DNA from: Siderastrea radians | Taxonomy: Eukaryota > Cnidaria > Anthozoa > Scleractinia > Rhizangiidae | Assembly: GCA_964017195.1 (NCBI GenBank) | Contig: OZ024892.1 | Span: 18,264,704-18,328,703, forward strand | DNA: 64,000 bases | Direction: 5' to 3' | Shown here: piece after piece, positions 23,441-34,600 of the stretch | Layout: the number at the start of each line of letters is the position of its first letter | How positions within the stretch are numbered: position 1 is the stretch's first letter | Notes under the pieces: model-generated | Database searches by the model: none | What the model was told of the DNA's origin: nothing | The model's input: the letters and a program-made list of their open reading frames with translations, nothing else | Made by a program: the position numbers and the translations under genes

Positions 23441-25406
23441 CGAATGAGGCAACTGGCTCAAATGGGGTAACCATATCAAATGACCCAACCACATCAAATG
23501 ACCCAACTGGTTCAAATGGCCAAACCATATCAAATGACACAACCTGGTCAAATGACCCGACTTGTCAAATGGCCCTACCAGTTCAAATGGCCCAGCCATA
23601 TCAAATGGCCTAAACGGCTCAAATGGACCAATCATATCAAGTGAGCAAACCGGTTTTAATGGCCCAACCATATCAAATGACCCAACCGGTTCTAATTACC
23701 CAACCAGTTCAAATGGCCCAGCCATATCAAATGGCCTAAACGGTTCAAATGGGCCAATCATATCAAGTGAGCCAACTGGTTCAAATGGCCCAACCATATC
23801 AAATGACCCAACTGGTTCAAATGATCCAGTCAGATCAAATGGGGCAACTGGTTCAAATGTCAAAAAAATATCAAATGACCCAACCAGTTCAAATGGCCCA
23901 ATCATATCAAATGAGCAAACCGGTTTAATTTACCCAACCATATCAAATGAGCAAACCGGTTTAAATGACCCAACCAGTTTAAATTTCTCAACCTGTGTAA
24001 ATGGCCTAACCATATCAAATGACCAAACCATTTCAAATGACCGAACCATATCAAATTACCCAACCAGTTTAAATGGCCCAACCATAGTAAATGACGCAAA
24101 GGGTTCAAATGGCCCAACCATACCAAATAAGGCAACCGGCTCAAATAAGCCAATCATATCAAATAAGCTAACCAGATCAAATGTCCCAACCATTTCAAAT
24201 GACCCAACCATTTCAAATTAGTCAAGAGGTTAAAATGATCCAAACATAGCAAATAAGCCAACTGGTTCAAATGGCCCAACCATATCAAATAACTCAACCA
24301 GTTCAAATGGTCCAACCAGTTCAAATGGCCCAACCATATCAAATGAGCCAAGCGGCTCAAATAAGCCAATTCAGATCAATAAACTAACCAGATCAAATGA
24401 CCCATCCATATCAACTGACCCAACAGGTTCAAATGAACCAACCAGTTGAAATGACCCAATGATATCAAATCAGCAAGCCAGTTCAAATGGCCTAACCATA
24501 AAAAATGACCCAACCGTTTCAAATAACCCAACAAGTTCAAATGAGCCAAGAGGTTAAATTGACCCAAACATATCAAATGAGCCAACTGGTTCAAATGGCC
24601 CAACCATATCAAATGACCCAACAGGTTCAAATGTCCCAACCAGTTCAAATTGCCCAACCATATCAAATGAACCAACCAACTCAAATGAGCCAGTCATATC
24701 AAATAAATCAACCAGCTCAAATGACCCAACCAGATCAAATCACACAACCATATCAAATGACGCAACCAGTTCAAATGGCTCAACCATATAAAATAACCAA
24801 AGCGGTTCAAATGACCCAACCAGTTCAAATGGCAAAACCATGTCAAATGACCCGACAGGTTCAAATGACCCAACCCTATCACATGACCCAACAGGCTTAA
24901 ATGACCCAATCAGTTCAAGGGGCCCCACCATATCAAATAACTCAACCGGTTCAAATGGCCCAACCATATCGCACGAGGCAACCAGCTCAAATAAGCCAAC
25001 CATATTAAATGAGCCAACCAGATCAAATGACCCAACCATATCAAATGAGCCAATTGGTTCCAATGGCCCAACCATATCAAATGAACCAAACGGATCACAT
25101 TGGCCAACTGGATCGAATGAGCCAACTGGCTCAAATGGCCTAACCATATCAAATGACCCAAACGGTTCAAATGGCCCAACCATATCAAATGAGCCAACCA
25201 ACTCAAATAAGCCAATGATATCAAATAAACCAACAAGATCAAATGACCAAGGCATATCAAATGAGCCAACCGGTTTTAATGGCCCAACCATATCAAATCA
25301 ATTGAGCCAACCGGTTCAAATGGCTCAACCATATCAAATGAGCCAACCGGTTCAAATGGCGCAATCATATTCACTGAGCCAACCGAATCATATGTCCCAG
25401 CCATAT
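23441..25406 (+). repeat. SatA within duplication copy 2
   Basis: Same variant order as 15733-17770. Ends CCAGCCATAT with the same SatB border as in block 1. Confidence 0.95.
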
Positions 25407-26363
25407 CTTGTACAAACCCGTGCACTTTGCTAAAATTTGCTTAAAAGAAGTGTGCTTTGTGCGAAAATGACAAAACCTGCTAATCTCGAGATGAAAACGC
25501 TGTTTTGTACACACTTGAGCACTTTGCTGAAAATTGCAAAGAAGTGGTGCGCCCGTGCGAAAATGACAAAACGTTCTCATCTCGGGCTGTTTTGTAAAAA
25601 GTCGTGCACTTTGCTGAAAACCGCTTAAAGTTGATTTACCCAGTGCGAACATGACAAAACGTTCTGATCTCGGGCTGAAAACTCTTATTTCCAGAAACTA
25701 GTGCACGTAGGTGAAAACGCTAAAAGTGGTGCATTCAGTGCGAAAATGACAAAACGTGCTGACGTCGGGTTGTAACCACTGTTTTGTAAAAACTCCTGCA
25801 CTTTGCTGAAACCCGCTAAGGAGTGGTCTACCCAGTGCGAAAATGACACAAAGTGGTGTGCCCAGTGCGAAAATGACAAGACGTGCTGACCTCGGGCTGA
25901 GAACGCTGTTTTGGACAAACTTGTGAACTTTAATGAAAATTGCTGAAACGTGGTGCTCCTAGCATGAAATGAGAAAACGTGCTGATCGTAGGCTGAAGAC
26001 GCTGTTTTGTACAAACTCGTGCACTTTGCTGAAAATCGCTAAAAAGTAATGCGTTCCGTGCGAAAAGGACAAAACGTGCTCATCTCCGGCTGAAAACGCT
26101 CTTTCGGACAAACTCGTGCACTTTGCTGAAAATCGCTAAGAAGTGGTGCACCCAGTGCAAAAATAACCAAACGCGCTGATCTCAGGCTGAAAATTCTGTT
26201 TTGCACAAATTCGTGCACTTTGCTGAAAATCGCCAAAAAGGTGTGCGCCCAGTGCAAAAATGACGAAACGTGCTGATCTCGGGCGAAAACTTCTGTTCTG
26301 TACAAACTCGTGCACTTTCCTGAAAACCGCTAATAAGTGGTGTGCCCCGTGCGAAAATGACAA
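25407..26363 (-). repeat. SatB, minus-oriented part, block 2
   Basis: Counterpart of 17771-19102. Around 25850 the text jumps from the equivalent of about 18200 to about 18590; both break sites contain AAAGTGGTG, so unequal exchange or slippage between SatB units is the likely cause. Near 25770 this copy retains a few bases (GTAACCACT) that block 1 lacks. Confidence 0.9.
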
Positions 26364-29155
26364 AAGTTTGTACAAAACAGCGTTTTCAGCCGGAGGTCAG
26401 CATGTTTTGACCTTTTCGCACTGGGCGCACTACTTTTGAACGTCTTCAGCTAAATGCACTAGTTTCTGCACATAAGTGTTTTCCGCCTGAGATCAGCAGG
26501 TCTTGTGTTGGCACTGGGCGCACCACTTTTTGTCATTTTCGGACTTGGTACAACACTTTTTAGCAATTTTCACCAAAGTCCACGAGTCTTTACAAACCAG
26601 CGGTTACATCCCGAGATCAGCTGGTTTTGTCATTTTCGCGCCGGGCGCACCACTTTCTTGCCATTTTCAGCAAAGTACTCGAGTTTGTCCAAAACAGCGT
26701 TTTCAGCCCGAAATTAGCACGTTTTGTCATTTTCGCACAGGGCACACTACTCTTTAGCGATTTTAAGCAAAGTGTACGAGTTTGTACAGAATAGTGATTT
26801 CAGCGCAAGATCAGCACTTTTTGTCATTTTCGCACGAGGCAGACCACTTATTAGCGGTTTTCAGCAAAGTGCTTGGGTTGGGCAAAAAAACGTTTTCAGC
26901 ACGAAATCAGCACGTTTTGGCAACAAAGTGCACTATCTTCTGCAAATCAGAGTTTTCAGCCCAAGAGCAGAACGTTTTGTCATTTTTGCACTGGGAACAC
27001 CACCTTTTTGACAGTTTTCAGCTAAGAGCAAGATTTTGTACAAAACAGCTTTTTCAGCCCGAGATTAGCACGTTTCGTCATTTTTGCACGACCGCACCAC
27101 TTGTTAGCAAGTTCAACAAAGTGCACTAGCCTCTGCAAGTCAGAGTTTTCAGTCCAAGAGCAGAACGTTTTGACATGTTTGCACTGGGCACACTACCTTT
27201 TTATCAGTTTTCGGCAAACTGTACGATTTTGTCAAAAACAGCGTTTTCAGCCCGAGGTTAGCACGTTTTGTCATTTTTGCACTGACCGCACCACTTTATG
27301 CCATTTTTAGCAAACTGCACGAGTTTGTACAAAACAGCGTTTTCAGCCCGAGATTAGCACGTTTTGTCATTTTTTGCACTGACAGCACCACTTGTTAGCA
27401 ATTTCAACAAAGTTTACTAGCTCCTGCAAATCAGAGTTTTCAGCCCAAGAGCAGAACGTTTTGTCATTTTTGCACTAGGTACACTACTTTTTAACAGTTT
27501 TCAGCTAAGGGCAAGATTTTGTACAAAACAGCGTTTTCAGCCCGAAATTAGCACGTTTTGTCATTTTCGCACAGGGCACACTACTCTTTAGCGATTTTAA
27601 GGAAAGTGTACGAGTTTGTACAGAATAGTGATTTCCGCGCAAGATCAGCACTTTTTGCCATTTTCGCACGGGGCACACCACTTATTAGCGGTTTTCAGCA
27701 AAGTGCTTGGGTTGGGCAAAAAAACGTTTTCAGCACGAAATCAGCACGTTTTGGCAACAAAGTGCACTATCCTCTGCAAATCAGAGTTTTCAGCCCAAGA
27801 GCAGAACGTTTTGTCATTTTTGCACTGGGAACGCCACCTTTTTAACAGTTTTCAGCTAAGGGCAAGATTTTGTACAAAACAGCGTTTTCAGCCCGAAATT
27901 AGCACGTTTTGTCATTTTTGCACTGAGCGCACAACTTTTTAGCCACTTTTAGCAAACTGCACGAGTTTGTAAAAAACAACGTTTTCAGCACGAGATTAGC
28001 ACGTTTTGTCATTTTTTGCACTGACGGCATCACTGGTTAGCAATTTCAACAACGTTTACTAGCTTCTGCAAATCAGAGTTTTCAGCCCAAGAGCAGAACG
28101 TTTTGTCATTTTTGCACTGGGAACACCACCTTTTTAACGGTTTTCAGCTAAGGGCAGGATTTTGTACAAAACAGCGTTTTCTGCCGGAGGTCAGCACGGT
28201 TTGTCATTTTCGCACTGGGTGCAACACGTTTTAGCGATTTTTAAGAAATTGCACGAGTTTGTACAGAAAAGAAGTTTTCAGCAGGATCAGCACGTTTTCT
28301 CCTTTTCGCACAGGGCACACCACTTTTTAGCGATTTTCAACAAAGTTCACGAGTTTGTCAAAAACAGCGTTTTCAGCCCGAGATCAGAACATTTTGTCAT
28401 TTTTGCACTGGGCACACTACCTTTTTATCAGATTTCGGCAAACTGCACGATTTTGTAATAAACAGCGTTTTCAGCCCGAGATTGGCACGTTGTGTCATTT
28501 TTGCACTGACCGCACCACTTTTTAGCCATTTTTAGCAAACTGCACGATTTTGTACAAAACAGCGTTTTCAGCCCGAGATTAGCACGTTTTGTCATTTTTG
28601 CACTGACCGCACCACTTTTTAGCCATTTTTAGCAAACTGCACGATTTTGTACAAAACAGCGTTTTCAGCCCGAGATTAGCACGTTTTGTCATTTTTTGCA
28701 CTGACAGCATCACTTGTTAGCAATGTCAACAAAGTTTACTAGCTTCTGCAAATCAGAGTTTTCAGCCCAAGAGCAGAACGTTTTGTCATTTTTGCACTGG
28801 GAACACCACCTTTTTAACGGTTTTCAGCTAAGGGCAACTATTTTGTACAAAACAGCGTTTTCTGCCGGAGGTCAACACGGTTTGTCATTTTCGCACTGGG
28901 TGCAACACGTTTTAGCGATTTTTAACAAATTGCACGAGTTTGTACAGAAAAGAAGTTTTCGGCCGGATCAGCACGTTTGGTCCTTTTCGCACAGGGCACA
29001 CCACTTTTTAGCGATTTTCAACAGAGTTCACGAGTTTGTCAAAAACAGCGTTTTCAGCCCGAGATCAGAACATTTTGTCATTTTCGCACTTAGCGCACCA
29101 CTTTAAGTCATTGTCCCACGGGCTACACCACATTAAGCGGTAAACCCTGAAGTTA
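26364..29155 (+). repeat. SatB, plus-oriented part, block 2, with decayed right edge
   Basis: Orientation switch at about 26362-26365 with the same bases as in block 1. From about 29090 the units decay: CATTGTCCCACGGGCTACAC, CACATTAAGCGG still resembles the SatB part with GCACGGGGCACACCACTTAT. This gradual end suggests an old array edge rather than a recent break. Confidence 0.85.
27320..28641 (+). repeat. Single counterpart of the 1322-bp SatB unit in block 2
   Basis: Matches 21227-22548 at a constant offset of 6093 bp, with only scattered single-base differences seen (for example CAGCAGGATCAG against CAGCCGGATCAG). Confidence 0.8.
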
Positions 29156-29657
29156 AACTCAAGCAGTTGTTGCATTTTTCACCGCTGTCAAACCCTATCA
29201 AACAAAAACGTTCAGTTCAACAGGACTACATAATCATGAATGCAACTTTTGAACCAATTTGAGTCACAATCAGTGGCTGGGTTTTGGAGTTCAGAGTTTC
29301 GACAGTAAGTCCACACAGTGGTTTGATCCAGTTATTGCTATATTTTGAACCTCATATGTTTACATGATCATCTTAATAGAAAATGTATTCAGTACCTATA
29401 ACATGATTCACTGTACTTCACGAACAAAATCGTCCAACTAATGGAATGGTCACATACACCTTTTCCTTTCCAAGTCTAAATCTAACTTTGTATTGCACTG
29501 TTTAACACTGACTGTGAATTCTTTGCACTGCAATGAATGACCCTTGTGAAAAATCCGAGCACCATACTTCCAGAGGCTCAGGGTACCAGTGCTTCTCAGA
29601 GTGGCTCATGAACCAACCAACCTCAGCAAGAACAAATGTTAGCTTCCGTCTTTTGCC
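29156..29657. other. Non-satellite DNA, nothing recognised
   Basis: About 500 bp of ordinary AT-rich sequence between the SatB edge and the gene fragment. I see no repeat, RNA gene or long open frame in it. Confidence 0.6.
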
Positions 29658-30139
29658 CTAGCCTTGTTTAATGAACACATCGTTAGTTAGGAATCTCTGG
29701 CTTCTTCCTGTTCTGTGCTCTCCTTTAAGCCACTTGGCCGAAACACCGCATTTGCTGGAACATCTATATATGTTGCCATTGATTCGAACTCGGGAGAAAC
29801 TGTCACATAGTCTTTGAGCACTAACTACCTCACAATCTGGGAGCAAAGTCTTGTACATCTCAATCAGCTCAGACGTATCATCTTCATCTAATGCAATTCT
29901 CTTGATAGGTGGCAAAGGAACAACCATTTCACTTTGTTTGTCACTTAAAGACAAGTCCTCTGTTGATGGATCCCCAGACACGAGATTTGACCTGTCAAAT
30001 AATTGTTCTGTACACAGCACTTAGCCTACAGTGCCACGCTGTGTACCCAAAAGTAGACTCTGCAATTCATTGTGCTCATCTGGGAAATCCATGATGCGCA
30101 GCTCCTTGTCTCGAATAAATCTTCGCATCAGCTGGACAC
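29658..30139 (-). pseudogene. 3' exon of an unrecognised protein gene, broken by one in-frame stop
   Basis: On the minus strand a splice-acceptor-like run (ATTTCTTTTAG, AG at 30141-30140) is followed by an open frame starting GVQLMRRFIRDKELRIMDFP, which meets TAA at 30023-30021. The same frame then goes on for 120 codons to TAG at 29658-29660, with stretches such as DTSELIEMYKTLLPDCEVVS, RVRINGNIYRCSSKCG and HRTGRSQRFLTND. Charged, mixed composition unlike the satellite frames suggests real coding origin. The tail (an MYKTLLP-like motif, then V-INGNIY and an S/R-rich part) reminds me faintly of C-terminal domains in cnidarian proteins of possible transposon origin; I cannot test this. With no upstream exon found, it is either a gene remnant or an exon of a gene whose stop is real and whose downstream part is decaying. 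Confidence 0.5.
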
Positions 30140-30524
30140 CTAAAAGAAATAACCCATATTATTTTATAAAACAAGACTACTGCAATGTGCCCTCCAATAT
30201 TCAAGTCCCTCTGAATAACACAGAACAGAAAATAAAGTTGATTTGGAAGATGGTAATCATATTCTTGACATCAGGGCTGTTATTAAGTTTTGAGTCACAT
30301 GTTGCATTGATGTAGGTGAAAAGGTAAAGTCTGCACAAGCCTAGAGGCTCTTAACTGCCAGAGCTTTACCTGGTTTCCGTAGCGTGAAGCGACTGAGAGT
30401 ATTACTACTCCCCCTGGAGGGGATGCTAGTCCATTGCAAGGTTATCCCCCCAGCATTATGTCACCGGTACTCATTTATACACCTAGGTGGAGAGAGACAA
30501 CATGGAGCAAAGTTTCTTGTCTAA

Positions 30525-30997
30525 GGGCCTCTTCATATGAACCCGGTTGACTAGGCTGGCTCGCTTACTAAGATCTCACCTCACTCCTCTTTCCTTTGTA
30601 AAACTTTTTATGTGTTCATATGAGAAGCCGGGCAGGCCCAGTTACCGTGATCTCCGTCACCGGGCTGGAAATTTTCCCATAAAAACAGGCCAGCCCGGTT
30701 ACCGGGATGAAGATTTTTCCAGTACGCAAGTTACTGTTGAAGAGGATGAAATTAGCATCATTCTGACTTATCTCTAAGACTTTTTGATCAAAAATGATTT
30801 CTGGAATCTGAATGAGTGAAGAAATAATAATTTTCACAATTGCAGGAAAGAAAATCATCAGTTAATATTCTTGTTCTTGCTATCACGTAAACAATTTCAT
30901 CTCGGTAACCAGGATGAAATTTCCCATATGAACAGACGACAAAATTCATCCCGCCAACCAGGCCAGCCCAGGTACTGGGCTCATATGAAGAGGCCCT
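30525..30997. mobile_element. PIF/Harbinger-like MITE, 473 bp, nested in the SINE
   Basis: Both ends start GGGCCTCTTCATATGA (right end read on the minus strand), and the inverted similarity continues imperfectly beyond that. TAA flanks both sides (30522-30524 and 30998-31000), a three-base duplication typical of PIF/Harbinger. The interior repeats the end motifs in inverted order (CCCGGTTACCGGGATGAAG, CATATGAACAG). No transposase. Confidence 0.8.
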
Positions 30998-31024
30998 AAG
31001 GAAACAGCACGACGGCAGAGACCA

Positions 31025-31078
31025 GGCTTGAACCACTGACCTTCAGGTTGAAAGTCCGACATGATCGCCACTAGACCA
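31025..31078 (-). promoter_or_regulatory. RNA polymerase III A and B boxes of the SINE
   Basis: Minus strand: A box TGGTCTAGTGG at 31078-31068 and B box GGTTCAAGCC at 31034-31025, fitting the TRGYNNANNNG and GGTTCRANNC consensus. Their spacing (about 33 bp) is that of a tRNA. The sequence does not keep a full tRNA fold, so I do not call a tRNA gene. Confidence 0.8.
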
Positions 31079-31099
31079 CTGTGCCTCTGCATTGATGTA

Positions 31100-31611
31100 A
31101 ACACATGACTGTGGGACTAATATTTTCAGTTGAACTAGTAAGCAGCACGTCTGGGAATTTCTTGAGTTATAAATTTAACTGTTTTTTTTATTTCATCCTA
31201 GGTGTTTTAATTTGTGTGATTAATGCACACTTCATCAGGGAGTTCTACAATACAACTTTCATGTAGTATGCCTTTATTTATACCTAAAAACGGACTACAT
31301 TTTACATTGCACAAAAGACACACATACAGATCTGCTATAGGAACTACAAACCATGCAGTTTCTGTGTCTAGGAAACAGGTGGAACATTTTGAATGGTGGA
31401 ACATTTTTTTAGGAGAAAATAAAACAGATTTACAGCTTAAGACTAGTTCAAGCTTGAAAAAAAAGAGTAGGAAAGTGATCACAAAACAAAATACAACTTA
31501 TTAGATGCCTGTTATGCTAGGGCTGCATTACACTCTATCCCGGTATACAGAATCGATGAAATTAAAAAATCACAAGATTTTTGTTCATCGATTGGTCATA
31601 AAATTTAAATG
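31100..31611. other. Non-satellite DNA up to the SatA edge
   Basis: Overlapping open frames of about 92 codons lie on both strands at 31207-31504. The minus one has a CSTC and a CLLCNVKC cluster, but I see no splice sites or family resemblance and do not call a gene. From about 31592 a T/A-rich run (AAATTTAAATGTAAATTTAA) blends into the first SatA units. Confidence 0.4.
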
Positions 31612-34600
31612 TAAATTTAAATGACAAAACTGGTTTAAATGACCCAACCAGTTCAGATTTCTCAACCTGTCTAAATGGCCTTGCCATATCAAATGACCAA
31701 ACCATTTCGAATGGCCCACCCATATCAAATTACCCAACAGGTTGAAATAACCCAACCAGTTCAAATGGCCCAACCATACCAAATAAGGCAACCGGCTCAA
31801 ATAAGCCAATCATATAAAATAAGCTCACCACATCAAATGAACCAACCATTTCAAATGACCCAACGATATCAAATGAGCCAATCGGTTCAGATGGAAAAAC
31901 CATATAAAATGACCCAACCAGTTCAAATGAGCCAAGAGGTTAAAATGACCCAACCAAATCAAATGACTCAACATGTTCAAATAACCCAACCATATCAAAT
32001 GACTCAACAAGTTCAAATAACCCAACCATATCAAATGAGCCAAACGGCTCAAATAAGCCAATTCAGATCAAATAAACCAACCAGATAAAATGACACATCC
32101 ATATCAAATGACCCAACGGGTTCAATAACCCAACCATATCAAATGAGCCAACCGGCTCAAATAAGCCAGTCATATCAAATAAGCCAACCAGATCAAATAA
32201 TCCAACCAGATGAAACGGGTCAACTTGTTAAAATGGCCCCACAATATCAAATGACCCAACCAGTTCAAATGGCCCAACGATATCAAATGACCCAAAAGAT
32301 TCAAATGTTCCAACCAGTTCAACTGACCCAACCATATCAAATGAGCTAACCGGTTCAAATGGCCCAACCATATAAAATGACCCAACCAGTTCAAATGAGC
32401 CAAGAGGTTGAAATGACCCAAACAAATCAAATGAGCCAACTGCTTCAAATGGCCCAACCATATCAAATGACTCAACCAGTTCAAATAACCCAACCATATC
32501 AAATGAGCCAAGCGGCTCAAATAAGTCCATTCAGATCAAATAAACCAACCAGATAAAATGACCGATCCATATCAAATGACCCAATCGGTTCAATAACCCA
32601 ACCAGTTCAAATGGTCCGACCCTATCAATTACTCAACCGGTTCAAATGGCCCAACCATAAAAAATGAGCCAGCTCGCAAAATAAGGCAGTCATATCAAAT
32701 AAGCCAACCACATCTAATGATGCAACCAGATCAAATGGGCCAACCGGTTAAAATGGCCCAACCATATCAAGTGACCCAACAGGTTCAAATGTCCCAAAAA
32801 GTTCAAATGGCCCCACCATATCAAATTAGACAACCGACTCAAATAAGCCAATCATATCAAAGAAACTAACCAGATCAAATGACCCAACCATATCAAATCA
32901 CACAACCATATCAAATGACGCAACAGGTTTAAATGACCCAACCAGTTCAAATGGCCCAACCATGACCCAACCATATCAAATGAGCAAACAGGTTAAAATG
33001 ACCCAACCATATCACATGACCAAATAGGTTTGAATGACCCAATCAGTTTAAGGGGCCCAACTATATCAAATGACTCAACCGGTCCAAATGGCCCAACCAT
33101 ATCGAATAAGCCAACCAGCTCAAATAAGCCAACCATATCAAATGAGCCAACCAGATCAAATGACCCAACCATATCAAATAATCCAATTGGTTTAAATGGC
33201 AAAACCACATCAAATCAAATGAGCCAACCGGTTCAAATGGCCCAATCATCTCAAATGAGCCAAGCGGCTCAAATGACCGAACAATATCAAATGACTCAGC
33301 TGGTTAAAATGGCCCAACCATATCAAATGACCCAACCAGTTCAAATGGCCCAGGCATATTAAATGAGCCAACCGAATCAAATGAGCCAACCAAACAAATG
33401 ATTCATCTCGGTCGTCTGGTTCAAATGGCTCAAAAGGATGCATTGACCCAACTGGTTCATGATCATGGTCCATGGGTTGACCCATGTAACCGCCTCAATT
33501 GACTTAATCACATCAAATACCCAACCGGATCAAATGGCCTAACCATATCATATTACCTAACCATATCAAATGACCCAACTGGGTCAAATGGCCATGCCAT
33601 ATCAAATGACCCAACCAGATCAAATGACCCAACTGGTTCAAATGGCCCAACCATATCAAATGAGCAAACCGGTTTAAATGGCCCAACCATATCAAATGAC
33701 TCAACCAGTTCAAATAACCCAACCATATCAAACGAGCAAGGCGGCTCAAATAAGCCCATTCAGATCAAATACACCAACCAGATAAAATGACCCATCCATA
33801 TCAAATGACCCAACAGGTTCAATAACCCAAGCAGTTCAAATGGCCCGACAATATCAATGACTCACACGGTTCAAATGGCCCAACCATAACAAATGAGCCA
33901 ACCCGCTCAAATAAGCCAGTCATATCATATAAGCCAATCAGATCAAATGGGCCAACCGGTTAAAATGGCCCAACAATATCAAATGACCCAACAGGTTCAA
34001 ATGTCCCAACCAGTTTAATGGCCTAACCATATGAAATGAGCCAACCGACTCAAATAAGCCAATCATATCAAATAAACCAACCAGATCAAATGACCACACC
34101 ATATCAAATCACACAACCATATGAAATGACGCAACAGGTTCAAATGACCCAACCAGTTCAAATGGCTCAACCATATCAAATAACCCAAGCCGTTGAAATG
34201 ACCCAACCAGTTCAAATGGCTCAACCATATCAAATAACCCAAGCCGTTGAAATGACGCAACCAGTTCAAATGGCCCAACCATATGAAATGACCCAACAGG
34301 TTCAAATGACCCAACCATATCACATGACCCAACAGGGGCCCAACCATATCAAATGACTCAACCGGTTCAGATGGCCCAACCATATCGAATGAGCCAACCT
34401 GCTCAAATATGACCCAACAATATCAAATGACTCAGTTGGTTAAAATGGCCCAAACATATCCAATGACCCAACCTGTTCAAATGGCCCAGGCATATTAAAT
34501 GAGCCAACCGAATCAAATGACGCAGCCATATCCAATGAGCCATTCAATTGAAATGACCTAACCATATCAAATGAGCCAACCAAAGCAAATGAATCATCTC

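Larger units (their letters stand above)
23441..29090. repeat. Copy 2 of the 7.7-kb segmental duplication
   Basis: Follows copy 1 head to tail. The border has CG in common between the SatB side (AAACAGCG) and the SatA side (ATCGAATGAGG). It lacks 72 bp of SatA present in copy 1, and its minus-oriented SatB part is shorter by roughly 370 bp. The 1322-bp unit is single. The right edge is taken as the end of recognisable regular SatB. Confidence 0.85.
30315..31088 (-). mobile_element. tRNA-derived SINE, split by a MITE
   Basis: The element is flanked by the exact 11-bp repeat GCATTGATGTA (30304-30314 and 31089-31099). Its head, on the minus strand at the 31088 side, has the two internal RNA polymerase III promoter boxes. 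Without the inserted MITE and its duplicated TAA the SINE is about 298 bp. The body includes CTGGAGGGGATGCTAGTCCA and GTACTCATTTATACACC on the plus strand; I recall closely related sequence as an abundant repeat in anthozoan genomes, which a repeat-library search could confirm. Confidence 0.85.

Noticed and set aside
31000..31088. tRNA gene on the minus strand
   Set aside because: Only the A and B boxes and their spacing are tRNA-like. There is no clean acceptor stem, and the unit lies within an 11-bp target duplication, so it is a SINE head.
31207..31504. Cysteine-containing minus-strand frame (CSTC, CLLCNVKC) as a zinc-binding protein
   Set aside because: The plus strand is open over the same stretch, no splice sites or conserved spacing are visible, and there is no second copy for comparison.
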